From assembly GCA_003647385.1 (NCBI GenBank), contig QMMT01000047.1, forward strand, positions 1 through 9,516: a DNA stretch of 9,516 nucleotides, written 5' to 3'. Under the pieces are notes generated by a model. It did no database searches. It saw only the letters and a list, made by a program, of their open reading frames with translations, and was not told the origin of the DNA. The DNA comes from Deltaproteobacteria bacterium (GTDB lineage Bacteria > Desulfobacterota > Desulfobacteria > Desulfobacterales > Desulfobacteraceae). Made by a program: the position numbers and the translations under genes. Of the stretch, positions 1 to 6,543 are shown piece after piece (within the stretch, counting starts at the first letter, position 1; every line of letters begins with the position of its first letter).

Positions 1-183
1 GCCCAAAGCCCTGTCTTTTATATCTGAAATAACAGATTTTGCAACCTTATAATTGACGTCAGCCTCAAGCAACGCCATCCTGACTTGCTTAAGACCATCA
101 TTGATGTTCTTTTCATTCAGGGTGCCGTGACCTTTTAACTTTTTAAAGGCTAAGTCAAGTCTGTCACTCAAATTTTCAAACAT
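1..183 (-). CDS. ffh: Signal recognition particle protein Ffh, N-terminal fragment
   Basis: Only the first 61 codons are in the window; the gene continues leftward past base 1. The translation starts MFENLSDRLDLAFKKLKGHG and continues through LNEKNINDGLKQVRMALLEA, DVNYKVAKSVISDIKDRALG. This is the helical N domain typical of SRP54/Ffh, in particular the L-E-A-D-V-N pattern. In the family, Ffh is a GTPase that binds 4.5S RNA and delivers ribosomes translating membrane or secreted proteins to the receptor FtsY; its G and M domains would lie outside the window. The ATG at 181-183 is preceded by a GAGG-type Shine-Dalgarno sequence about 9-10 bases upstream, and its position matches known Ffh N termini. 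It is divergent from rlmN with 97 bp between the start codons. Identification is firm; only the completeness of the gene is unknown. Confidence 0.95.
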   Translation of the reverse strand, partial: MFENLSDRLDLAFKKLKGHGTLNEKNINDGLKQVRMALLEADVNYKVAKSVISDIKDRALG

Positions 184-220
184 AAAAAGGCCAACCTCAA
201 AATATTAAATCAAATCGTTG

Positions 221-249
221 AAATTAGTATATATTCCGTGATATGTCAA
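221..249 (-). promoter_or_regulatory. Candidate sigma-70 promoter for ffh
   Basis: On the minus strand there is a perfect -35 hexamer TTGACA (244-249). After a 17-base spacer comes a weak -10 candidate TAATTT (221-226), followed by a leader of about 30 bases to the ffh ATG. The -10 matches the consensus at only 3 of 6 positions; TATACT also occurs here but only 12 bases from the -35. The rlmN promoter must lie in the same 97-bp gap. A plus-strand candidate is TTGAAA (218-223) with a poor -10 near 241-247, which overlaps this site, so the two promoters may compete for polymerase. This is pattern-based only. Confidence 0.4.
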
Positions 250-280
250 GAAAATATTAACTTAAGGCATAATAAAATAC

Positions 281-1318
281 ATGGAAAACATACTGAATTT
301 TACAAGGGATGACCTTTCGGTCTGGCTTGAAGACAAAGGTATTCGGCCGTTCAGGGCAGGGCAGATATTTAAGTGGCTCTACATCCGCCAGGTAGATGAG
401 TTTGAGCAGATGACAGACCTTTCAAAGGAGCTGCGCAAAATGCTTGCCGACCATTTTTGTATCAAACGTCTAAGAATTGATGAAAACCTGGTTTCCGCGG
501 ATACGACTGAAAAATTTTTGCTTGGTTTGGATGATGGGCAGCATATTGAATCGGTCCTGATCCCTGAAAAAGATCATTTTACACTCTGCGTCTCTTCACA
601 GGTGGGTTGCGTCCAGGACTGTCAATTTTGTTTGACCGCCAAAGGTGGGTTTGTCAGGAATCTAAATATTTCTGAAATGATTGCCCAGGTCCGGGATGCA
701 AGATATTACCTGATTCAAAAAGGTATTGATCCTGTAAAACTATCCAATATCGTATTCATGGGAATGGGGGAGCCGCTTGCCAATTATAAAAATTTAATAA
801 AGACGTTGGAAATTATTACAGACAGTGATTACGGGCTTAAATTTTCACCCCGGCGGGTAACGGTCTCCACCTGCGGCCTGGCGCCTAAAATTACACAACT
901 GGGGTTGGATACCCAGGTAAACCTTGCCGTCTCTTTAAATGCAACCACTGATGAACTGCGGACACAGTTAATGCCGGTCAATAAAAAATATCCTTTAAAA
1001 CAATTATTAAAGGCCTGTCAAACCTTTACCATGAAGCCAAGAAATAAAATTACATTTGAGTATATTTTGATGGAAGGGGTAAATGATACAGAAGCGGAAG
1101 CATTGGAGCTTGTAAAATTGTTAGCACCTGTTAAAGCTAAAGTGAACCTGATCCCGTTTAATGAACATGAGAAAAGTAAGTTTAAACGTCCTTCAAAAAC
1201 ACACATCAGTGAATTTTTACAGATTTTACTTGACCGGAATCTTACAGCGATCACAAGAAAGAGCAAAGGGGATGACATTTTAGCAGCATGCGGGCAGCTG
1301 AAAGCAAAATTGTATTGA
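281..1318 (+). CDS. rlmN: Dual-specificity RNA methyltransferase RlmN (23S rRNA A2503 / tRNA A37)
   Basis: A radical-SAM enzyme that methylates C2 of A2503 in 23S rRNA and, in characterised homologues, C2 of A37 in some tRNAs. At 345 aa it has the usual family length. Visible landmarks are the N-terminal accessory domain (about 1-90), the CxxxCxxC [4Fe-4S] motif with Cys110, Cys114 and Cys117, and the SAM-binding GMGEP at 161-165. Two catalytic cysteines match E. coli RlmN: Cys103, seven residues before the cluster as in E. coli Cys118, and Cys337 in the C-terminal DDILAACGQL, equivalent to the methyl-carrying Cys355. All key residues are present, so the enzyme should be active. The ATG at 281 matches the family N terminus (ENILNFTRDDL). 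Its Shine-Dalgarno is weak: AAGG at 264-267 sits 13 bases upstream. It is divergent from ffh and followed after about 95 bp by a receiver-domain gene. That gap (1319-1413) shows no convincing terminator or promoter. Confidence 0.96.
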   Translation: MENILNFTRDDLSVWLEDKGIRPFRAGQIFKWLYIRQVDEFEQMTDLSKELRKMLADHFCIKRLRIDENLVSADTTEKFLLGLDDGQHIESVLIPEKDHFTLCVSSQVGCVQDCQFCLTAKGGFVRNLNISEMIAQVRDARYYLIQKGIDPVKLSNIVFMGMGEPLANYKNLIKTLEIITDSDYGLKFSPRRVTVSTCGLAPKITQLGLDTQVNLAVSLNATTDELRTQLMPVNKKYPLKQLLKACQTFTMKPRNKITFEYILMEGVNDTEAEALELVKLLAPVKAKVNLIPFNEHEKSKFKRPSKTHISEFLQILLDRNLTAITRKSKGDDILAACGQLKAKLY

Positions 1319-1413
1319 ATCTTTGCCGATACGACTTATATTGCAGGTATATAAAAATTTATTATTTGCGACACGTAACCTTTATCAAAACCTTAAATTG
1401 ATTGGAAAAAAAT

Positions 1414-1899
1414 ATGTCAAATATCAGCCTGGAAAATAAAAAAATTCTGATTGTTGATGATGAACCGGATGTTCTTGATTCTCTGGAAGAATTGCTTGAT
1501 ATGTGTACAACTACCCGGGCACAAAATTTTGAAGAGGCAAATCATCTTCTTGAAACGCAGAATTTTGATATGGCAATTCTTGATATCATGGGGGTTGATG
1601 GTTATCAACTGTTGGAAACAGCTAAAAAGAAAAATATTCTAACGGTGATGCTTACAGCCCATGCACTCAGCCCGGAAAATATAAAGAAATCATATCTTGG
1701 CGGCGCCTGTTCGTATATACCAAAAGAAGAAATGATTAATATTGAAACATTTCTCATTGATGTACTGACGGCTGAAAAACAAGGGAAAAATCCCTGGACA
1801 AGCTGGTACAAAAGGCTCGCATCATTTTGTGATGAAAAATTCGGGCCGGACTGGGATAAGGATGAAAAAGAATTCTGGGAAAAGATGATTTATTATTAG
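1414..1899 (+). CDS. Single-domain response regulator with a short C-terminal tail
   Basis: A CheY-like receiver protein with no DNA-binding or enzymatic output domain. From ATG 1414 it has 161 residues. The acidic pocket is D15-D16 (ILIVDDEPD), the phospho-acceptor is D57 (AILDIMG), the switch threonine is T81 (MLTAH) and the conserved lysine is K104 (YIPKEE), so all phosphorylation residues are intact. After the receiver fold (to about 118) come some 40 residues rich in Trp, Tyr and charge (NPWTSWYKRL, FGPDWDKDEKEFWEKMIYY), with no recognisable output domain. An upstream in-frame TTG at 1402 would add four residues (MEKN), but TTGGA there better serves as the ribosome binding site of ATG 1414, so I chose the ATG. 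It ends 2 bp from the convergent PP-loop gene. No partner kinase is in the window, so partner and output are unknown. It probably relays phosphate or acts through protein contacts. Confidence 0.85.
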   Translation: MSNISLENKKILIVDDEPDVLDSLEELLDMCTTTRAQNFEEANHLLETQNFDMAILDIMGVDGYQLLETAKKKNILTVMLTAHALSPENIKKSYLGGACSYIPKEEMINIETFLIDVLTAEKQGKNPWTSWYKRLASFCDEKFGPDWDKDEKEFWEKMIYY

Positions 1900-1901
1900 T
1901 C

Positions 1902-2933
1902 TCAAGCTGTCAGTTCTTTTAAAGGGGGAGGGGATATCATAAGATGTTTAAACTCTGACGATTTGACTGTATTGACACTGATGAACTCTTCAATTCTCTT
2001 TTTTTTGACCTTTATATCTGCGGTTTCATTGAGGACTGATTTGGTATAGGCGGCACAGATCATAGCCGCTGTTTGAATGTTTTGCAAGGTAAGGTTTCCT
2101 GTAAGGATTACATCCGGGCCCGGCATTTTGGAATGTTTCAATAAAATATCTTTATCTTTATTTAAAAATTCAAGCAGCTTTTTGTTGTCATCTTTAGACC
2201 GCCCGACAATGACTTTGGTTTTTGAATCCAGCCTGAAATGTCGCCCGTTTTTTAGAAAATGCAGCTCTCTTTTATTAAATATTTTTTGAACGTTCATCAA
2301 ATCTTTGAGCCTGTCAGAAAAAACTTTATCTGTTAAAAGACAACCACCGGCAGGAGATGGATACTCTTTAATTCCAAAATTTTCGGCCATCTTTATTTGA
2401 ATTTTCCTTGATCTGCCTGAAATATCCAAAAGCGTTTCCCTGTCAACCAGGCCCTTTTGTTCAGCAAGCGTTGCCGGTAACAGTTTTGCTGACAAAGGCC
2501 TTAAAATCCATCCGTCAAAACCTGAATTTTTTTCCACATACCGTAATGAATTTTTGTTCTGGGATTTAGGCCGCTGGCCCAACACTTCCCCGCTGAAAAG
2601 AAAATGAAAACCTTTATCTTTCAGGACTTCACCTGCCTTGGAAAACATTAATGTATGACAGTCCATACAGGGATTCATGTTTTTACCAAATCCTGCTTTG
2701 GGATTTTTCATCATTTCCATGTAATCATCTGTGATATCAAGGGTAATCAGGGGGATATCGGTTATGAGGGATGCTTTTTTTGCTGAATCAGATGAAAAAA
2801 AGGGGGTTTCAAAACAAATCCAGGTAACGCTGATTCCCTGTCGCTGAAGCAGCAGGGCAGACAAGATACTGTCCAATCCTCCGGAACAAAGGCCCAATCC
2901 TTTAACCCGGCTTGAGGTTTCATCAATCTTCAT
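1902..2933 (-). CDS. PP-loop RNA thiolation-type protein with NFACT-R-like C-terminal domain
   Basis: A predicted ATP-dependent RNA (probably tRNA) sulfur-transfer enzyme of the ThiI/MnmA-like PP-loop class. Visible landmarks in 343 aa are the ATP-pyrophosphatase loop SGGLDS at 17-22, the cysteine pair NPCMDCH (Cys89, Cys92), SGEVLGQRPKSQ (114-125), LRPLSAKLL (144-152) and PSPAGGCLLTD with Cys198. Cys92 or Cys89 with Cys198 could be the thiolation pair by analogy with MnmA; this is inference. From about 220 the sequence changes to an NFACT-R (DUF814)-like RNA-binding module, with VGRSKDDN at 243-250 and MPGPDVIL at 270-277. A second type of NFACT-R domain attached to PP-loop proteins is known, and members are often annotated loosely as ThiI or thiouridine synthase. 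There is no THUMP or rhodanese domain, so it is not a classical ThiI. The start is supported by a GGGGGA ribosome binding site. It is convergent with the receiver gene and divergent from nth. Confidence 0.8.
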   Translation of the reverse strand: MKIDETSSRVKGLGLCSGGLDSILSALLLQRQGISVTWICFETPFFSSDSAKKASLITDIPLITLDITDDYMEMMKNPKAGFGKNMNPCMDCHTLMFSKAGEVLKDKGFHFLFSGEVLGQRPKSQNKNSLRYVEKNSGFDGWILRPLSAKLLPATLAEQKGLVDRETLLDISGRSRKIQIKMAENFGIKEYPSPAGGCLLTDKVFSDRLKDLMNVQKIFNKRELHFLKNGRHFRLDSKTKVIVGRSKDDNKKLLEFLNKDKDILLKHSKMPGPDVILTGNLTLQNIQTAAMICAAYTKSVLNETADIKVKKKRIEEFISVNTVKSSEFKHLMISPPPLKELTA

Positions 2934-2942
2934 ATATAACCA

Positions 2943-2948
2943 TCCCCC
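2943..2948 (-). promoter_or_regulatory. Shine-Dalgarno GGGGGA of the PP-loop gene
   Basis: The minus strand reads GGGGGATGGTTATATATG. The G-run lies 9 bases before the ATG at 2931-2933, which fixes that start. The nearer ATG inside GGGGGATGG is out of frame. The same bases read as CCCCC immediately before the nth ATG on the other strand, so nth lacks a ribosome binding site. Confidence 0.6.
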
Positions 2949-3584
2949 ATGACGTTAAGCGCATCAAAAATAAAAACAATTCTTAAAACATTAAGAGACA
3001 GGTACCCTGTTGTCAAGACCCAGCTTGAACATGAAACACCCTTTCAACTGCTCATTGCCACTATTATGTCTGCCCAGTGTACTGATAATCAGGTGAACAA
3101 GGTATCGAAAAAGCTGTTTGAAAAATATCCTGATCCAGACGGGTTGGGTCATGCTCCCTTAAATGATATTAAAAAAATCATCTTTTCCACAGGTTTTTAT
3201 AATAATAAAGCAAAAAATATTAAAGCCTGTGCCCTTGAAATTTTTAGTGCGTATCAGGCAAAAGTACCCGAAGATATAAGTAAGCTTGTCACGTTGCCGG
3301 GTGTGGGCAGAAAAACAGCTAACGTGGTGTTGTCCGCCGCTTTTGGACACCAGACAATTGTTGTGGATACTCATGTATTAAGAATAGCCAGACGGCTCGG
3401 TCTGACTAAAAGTCAAGATCCTGTAAAAGTTGAGTATGAATTGATGGAGATCATACCCGAAATATCCTGGAATGATTTGTCCTTACAATTGATTTATTTT
3501 GGAAGAGAAATTTGCGATGCCAGAAAACCACATTGTGAAGATTGTCCGTTATTTAAAATCTGCCTGGCAAAAGGCAAGGGGTGA
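2949..3584 (+). CDS. nth: Endonuclease III (DNA glycosylase / AP lyase)
   Basis: A base-excision repair enzyme that removes oxidised pyrimidines and cleaves abasic sites by beta-elimination. At 211 aa it matches the E. coli enzyme in length. The helix-hairpin-helix motif LPGVGRKTANVVL starts at 116 and contains the catalytic lysine K122. The catalytic aspartate is D140 in VVDTHVLR. The C-terminal [4Fe-4S] ligands follow the family spacing C-x6-C-x2-C-x5-C at Cys189, 196, 199 and 205. All expected residues are present. The ATG at 2949 is the only possible start: a TAA (2937-2939) lies in frame just upstream, and the next Met is too far in. There is no Shine-Dalgarno before it (ATAACCATCCCCC), so translation may be leaderless or rely on low structure. 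Its promoter must lie inside the divergent PP-loop gene. It ends 35 bp from the end of the acidic-protein gene on the other strand. Confidence 0.95.
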   Translation: MTLSASKIKTILKTLRDRYPVVKTQLEHETPFQLLIATIMSAQCTDNQVNKVSKKLFEKYPDPDGLGHAPLNDIKKIIFSTGFYNNKAKNIKACALEIFSAYQAKVPEDISKLVTLPGVGRKTANVVLSAAFGHQTIVVDTHVLRIARRLGLTKSQDPVKVEYELMEIIPEISWNDLSLQLIYFGREICDARKPHCEDCPLFKICLAKGKG

Positions 3585-3619
3585 AAATCTCAAAGACTCT
3601 CCCATAACGTTTGATAATA

Positions 3620-4267
3620 TTATGAATCTTTTTTTTGGTCCCAGAAGTCACGGCTTTCCTGGAGGATATCACTCATATCATCATCTTCACCGATATCATT
3701 TTCAATAAGATCATCCTTTTGAGCGCCTACTTCAACATCTGGTTCATTCTCATTTTCATCAGGGTTTCCATTTTCCGGGTCTAATTCGTCATCCAGATTA
3801 TAATCCGGGAGGGCAATGTTGAGCTCTTCCTCTTCAGGCGTTTCAATATTTTCAATTTCAGTGTCTTCATCATCGTTCAGGAGTGTCTGAGGCGCCACTT
3901 CTTCCAGGGTTTCATCGATATTAATATCCTCAAGATCAAAATCTTCGGAAATGAGATTTTCCTGATCATCCGATTTCCCCGGCGCCTCTTGTTCACCTGG
4001 TTCATCATCAACGGTTTGGTCTGATTCGGAAATATAATTACCCTGCCGGTCAAACATAAGGCTGCCGCTTAAATGGATATCAAAATCCAGCCGATAGGCG
4101 ATTTCATTATTATGGACAATGATTTCACCTCCCTTGGATGAAAGCTTTGCTGCTTCCATTCTTTTTTTTAAAATTTCCTTGACCGCATCCAGGTCAAGAT
4201 CATCCTTGACGGCTTCGATCAAATCATTCTCCCCATTTTTGATGATATCCGGGTCTGTAATTTTCAT
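3620..4267 (-). CDS. Hypothetical highly acidic protein, last gene of the transporter operon
   Basis: I do not recognise this 215-aa protein. Residues 1-80 look folded: a helical part (about 14-42, DLIEAVKDDLDLDAVKEILK) followed by probable beta strands (EIIVHNNEIAYRLDFDIHLS, then GSLMFDRQGNYI). Residues 81-198 are extremely acidic and probably disordered: I count 50 Asp/Glu against 2 Lys in 118 residues. The end (SDILQESRDFWDQKKDS) looks like a short helix. There is no signal peptide or membrane segment, so it should be cytoplasmic. A strong Shine-Dalgarno AAGGAG (4274-4279) lies 6 bases before the ATG, and only 19 bp separate it from the receiver/binding-protein fusion upstream, so it is almost certainly co-transcribed. 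A role with that fusion, such as an adaptor or charge-based interaction partner, is a guess from position only. A run of eight T in the plus strand near 3629-3636 lies inside the coding region and is not a terminator I would call. Confidence 0.75.
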   Translation of the reverse strand: MKITDPDIIKNGENDLIEAVKDDLDLDAVKEILKKRMEAAKLSSKGGEIIVHNNEIAYRLDFDIHLSGSLMFDRQGNYISESDQTVDDEPGEQEAPGKSDDQENLISEDFDLEDINIDETLEEVAPQTLLNDDEDTEIENIETPEEEELNIALPDYNLDDELDPENGNPDENENEPDVEVGAQKDDLIENDIGEDDDMSDILQESRDFWDQKKDS

Positions 4268-4286
4268 TGAGGACTCCTTTTAAAAA

Positions 4287-5660
4287 TTATCGATATGCCT
4301 GGTCTGCAAAGCTTTTTTCAATAAATTTATCAAGATCAATTATTTTGCCGATTTCCATGACATCATGCATATATTTCTGGATGGTATCAAGATCTTCTAC
4401 AGCCGGGTAGAGACCATCCCATCTAATCGCCTGGGGCTGAGAAAATACATTTTTCAAAACGTCAGGATTCAGTCCCATTTTTCCCTGGGGGTCCAAAAAA
4501 TTTACGGCAATTTCCGAGGCTCTGATTTTATCATTTTCAATATATTCTCCGGTATCCACGAGCAGGGATACAAATTCCTGAGCAGCTTCAGGATGTTTCT
4601 GTATAAAATCATCCTGCATGGCAACAATACAGCAGGGATGGTTGTCCCATCGGCTTGCAGAGTAGAACTCCAGGTTGCCGATTTCACCTGCAATGGCTTT
4701 TGTGGCAACCGGTTCTGCCACCATAAATCCGGCTACATCTTCATTGTCTTTCATGATTTCCGGCATTTTGACAGGCGGCACAACCTCAAACCGGACATTG
4801 ATGGCTTCCTTGCCGGGAACACCGGGTTTAAGTCCCAGTTCTCTTAAGAATTGATGGGCCAGCATATGGTGAATAGACATTTTATGGGGAATGTCTACGA
4901 CTTTATATTTGTAAAAACTTTGCAGAGAATCAAACCTGTGGTCGTAATGTCTGGATCTGATAAAGGTACTTCCGTTTTTATGGGCATATAAAACCAGTTT
5001 AATGGGAGAATCGTATGCAAAGAGGTCCATTGCAATGGGCGCCAGTACAAAGGCACAGTCAAGTTCACCATTTTCAAGTCCTTCCTGGATAGGGTTCCAT
5101 CCAGGTTTAAGACTCGTAACCAGATCAAAATGTTCAGGCTCAACATCACCTTGTTCAATTCTGTACTTTAAGGCACCCAATGCAAGATGATCTGTAATTT
5201 GAATATGGGCAACATTCAGTTCGACTCTTCCGCCAATGACCTGCCGTTGTTTTGTTTTCGGTTTTTCATCATCGGATTCACCCGAGAAGGATTTTTCTAT
5301 GGCACGGCTGATTTGTTCTTCATCAAAGGGTTTGGGGACATGGGCGTTGCCACCGGCTTCCATTATGGCGATTTGCTGGCCTTTGTCAGACTGGGCCGTG
5401 GCCATAATAAACGGCAGATCCTTGAATTTATCTGTTTTCCTGAGTGCCTGCAAAAATTCAAGACCATCCATTTGCGGCATGTTCCAGTCACTGATGACAA
5501 GGTCTGGTTTTTCCGCTTTTACTTTTTCAATCCCGTCAGCACCATTAACAGCCATTACAAGATTTTCAAACCCGGCTTTGTTTAAAATCTGTTTGAACAT
5601 GATGCGCATGGTTCCGGAGTCATCTGCCACAACAATTTTAATATTTGGATCTACAGCCAT
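4287..5660 (-). CDS. CheY-type receiver domain fused to a cytoplasmic NitT/TauT substrate-binding domain
   Basis: A 457-aa fusion. Residues 1-124 are a full CheY-type receiver: D13-D14 (VADDSGTMR), phospho-acceptor D58 in ISDWNMPQMDGLEFL (nearly the CheY sequence), T88 (MATAQ) and K110 (VPKPF). A charged linker (about 126-145) joins it to residues 146-457, which resemble NrtA/CmpA-family periplasmic binding proteins of NitT/TauT transporters: AHIQITDHLALG, AFVLAPIAMDLFA, MVAEPVAT and RWDNHPCCIVAM (337-347). There is no signal peptide and the receiver is N-terminal, so this binding domain must be in the cytoplasm. It is clearly related to the stand-alone protein at 8469-9419 in the same operon. 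The start ATG has AAGGAG (5668-5673) 7 bases upstream. The 52-bp gap to the permease is AT-rich and shows no terminator. Likely role: ligand-modulated signalling or regulation of the transporter (inference). An enzymatic role for the binding-protein fold, as in MqnA or THI5, is an alternative. Confidence 0.85.
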   Translation of the reverse strand: MAVDPNIKIVVADDSGTMRIMFKQILNKAGFENLVMAVNGADGIEKVKAEKPDLVISDWNMPQMDGLEFLQALRKTDKFKDLPFIMATAQSDKGQQIAIMEAGGNAHVPKPFDEEQISRAIEKSFSGESDDEKPKTKQRQVIGGRVELNVAHIQITDHLALGALKYRIEQGDVEPEHFDLVTSLKPGWNPIQEGLENGELDCAFVLAPIAMDLFAYDSPIKLVLYAHKNGSTFIRSRHYDHRFDSLQSFYKYKVVDIPHKMSIHHMLAHQFLRELGLKPGVPGKEAINVRFEVVPPVKMPEIMKDNEDVAGFMVAEPVATKAIAGEIGNLEFYSASRWDNHPCCIVAMQDDFIQKHPEAAQEFVSLLVDTGEYIENDKIRASEIAVNFLDPQGKMGLNPDVLKNVFSQPQAIRWDGLYPAVEDLDTIQKYMHDVMEIGKIIDLDKFIEKSFADQAYR

Positions 5661-5667
5661 AGAAACA

Positions 5668-5673
5668 CTCCTT
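5668..5673 (-). promoter_or_regulatory. Shine-Dalgarno AAGGAG of the receiver/binding-protein fusion
   Basis: The minus strand reads AAGGAGTGTTTCTATG with a 7-base spacer. It shows independent, strong initiation of the fusion gene, unlike the overlapped genes upstream, and fixes the cytoplasmic N terminus that has no signal peptide. Confidence 0.7.
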
Positions 5674-5682
5674 AAAATTTTT

Positions 5683-5700
5683 TATATAAACAGGTATATA
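5683..5700. repeat. AT-only inverted repeat in the permease / fusion-gene gap
   Basis: TATATA (5683-5688), six bases, then TATATA (5695-5700) could form a weak 6-bp stem made only of A-T pairs. It lies within the 52-bp gap 5661-5712, the largest gap in the operon. The minus strand has no T-run directly after it, so it does not look like a terminator for the permease transcript. It could be part of an internal promoter or simply low-complexity AT sequence. Confidence 0.25.
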
Positions 5701-5712
5701 CTTTTTTTAAAA

Positions 5713-6543
5713 TTATTCATTCCATGACCAGCTAAAGGCATGCTGGAGTCTTTGGATAATTCTATCCAAGGCAAATCCGAGAATACCAATTGCAATAATC
5801 ATTGCCATGAGTTTATCATATTCCATTGTATCCCTGGCGTCATTAATTAAATATCCAAGACCGCTGGAAACACCCAGAAATTCAGCCGGAACAAGTACAA
5901 TCCATGCGACCCCTAATGCCAGTCTCAGACTGGTCAGCATATAGGGAAAAGATGCCGGTATGACGATGGTTTTTATCAGCTGAACATTACTTGCCCCCTG
6001 GTTCAACGCCATTTTGATCCATTGGGGATTAATATTTAAAACACCAATTGTTGTATTCAGTATTATAGGGCAAATTGTCGCCATTACAATCAAAAAATAA
6101 ACAGCGGACTCAAAACTTGCAAATAAAAGCAGTGCAATGGGCATCCAGGACAGCGGACTGATCATTCTGACAAATTGAATCGGGGAATATGAAAGGCTTC
6201 TTAGTTTTGGATAAAACCCTACCAGAATACCTATTGGTACCCCCATAAAACCGGCAAGAAAAATACCAATAAGAATCCTTTTTAAACTGGCAAATACAGA
6301 TATCCAGAATTTGCTTTCCTGGGCAGATGCCCATAGAGCTTTAAAGGTTGGGCCGGGTAAAAAACCCTTGAAATGAGCAAATTCCGGCCTTGTAAAAATG
6401 AAGCTTGAGACAATGACCCACAGGCAGACAAACCCTAAAAGCCCGAGCAATTCATATTTCCAGCCAAAATTGCGATTGCCAAAAACAGCATTCAGTCCCA
6501 CTTGTTTGGGATCTTTGTATATGAATCGATTAATTGATTTCAA
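5713..6543 (-). CDS. ABC transporter permease, NitT/TauT (NrtB/SsuC/TauC-like) family
   Basis: Inner-membrane subunit of the importer, 276 aa. A hydrophobic segment follows the cytoplasmic N terminus (about 31-50, ELLGLLGFVCLWVIVSSFIF). Further segments lie around 82-110, 131-165, 200-222 and 244-260, the usual BPD_transp_1 layout. The ATPase-contacting EAA loop is at about 178-200: MALNQGASNVQLIKTIVIPA, with the conserved Gly183 and Pro196, although the leading Glu-Ala-Ala is degenerate. The start is TTG at 6541-6543. It lies inside the 3' end of the binding-protein gene (14-bp overlap), with AGGAAG (6547-6552) just upstream; no ATG gives a better N terminus. Only one permease gene is present, so a homodimer is expected. 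The substrate class is not deducible: family members move nitrate, bicarbonate, sulfonates, taurine, thiamine precursors and other compounds. Confidence 0.92.
   Translation of the reverse strand: MKSINRFIYKDPKQVGLNAVFGNRNFGWKYELLGLLGFVCLWVIVSSFIFTRPEFAHFKGFLPGPTFKALWASAQESKFWISVFASLKRILIGIFLAGFMGVPIGILVGFYPKLRSLSYSPIQFVRMISPLSWMPIALLLFASFESAVYFLIVMATICPIILNTTIGVLNINPQWIKMALNQGASNVQLIKTIVIPASFPYMLTSLRLALGVAWIVLVPAEFLGVSSGLGYLINDARDTMEYDKLMAMIIAIGILGFALDRIIQRLQHAFSWSWNE

Noticed and set aside
1402..1413. TTG start four codons upstream for the response regulator
   Set aside because: The TTGGA here serves better as the ribosome binding site of ATG 1414, 7 bases away, and the extra residues MEKN add nothing to the receiver fold.
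3585..3637. Terminator between nth and the convergent operon end
   Set aside because: The eight-T run near 3629 has only a short AT palindrome before it, and GGGTGA...TCTCCC lacks a T-tract and has a mismatch. Neither is convincing.
4365..4847. 160-codon open frame on the plus strand opposite the binding domain of the fusion
   Set aside because: It is antisense to a clear gene, with a composition typical of a complement shadow, no recognisable motifs and no ribosome binding site.
5683..5707. TATATA hairpin plus T-run (plus strand) as a terminator
   Set aside because: The stem is only six A-T pairs, and the T-run follows on the strand that carries no gene ending there; the permease transcript runs the other way.
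5187..5727. Two overlapping plus-strand open frames (132 and 163 codons) opposite the receiver domain
   Set aside because: They mirror the well-supported receiver coding strand. The two compete for the same DNA and neither shows family features.
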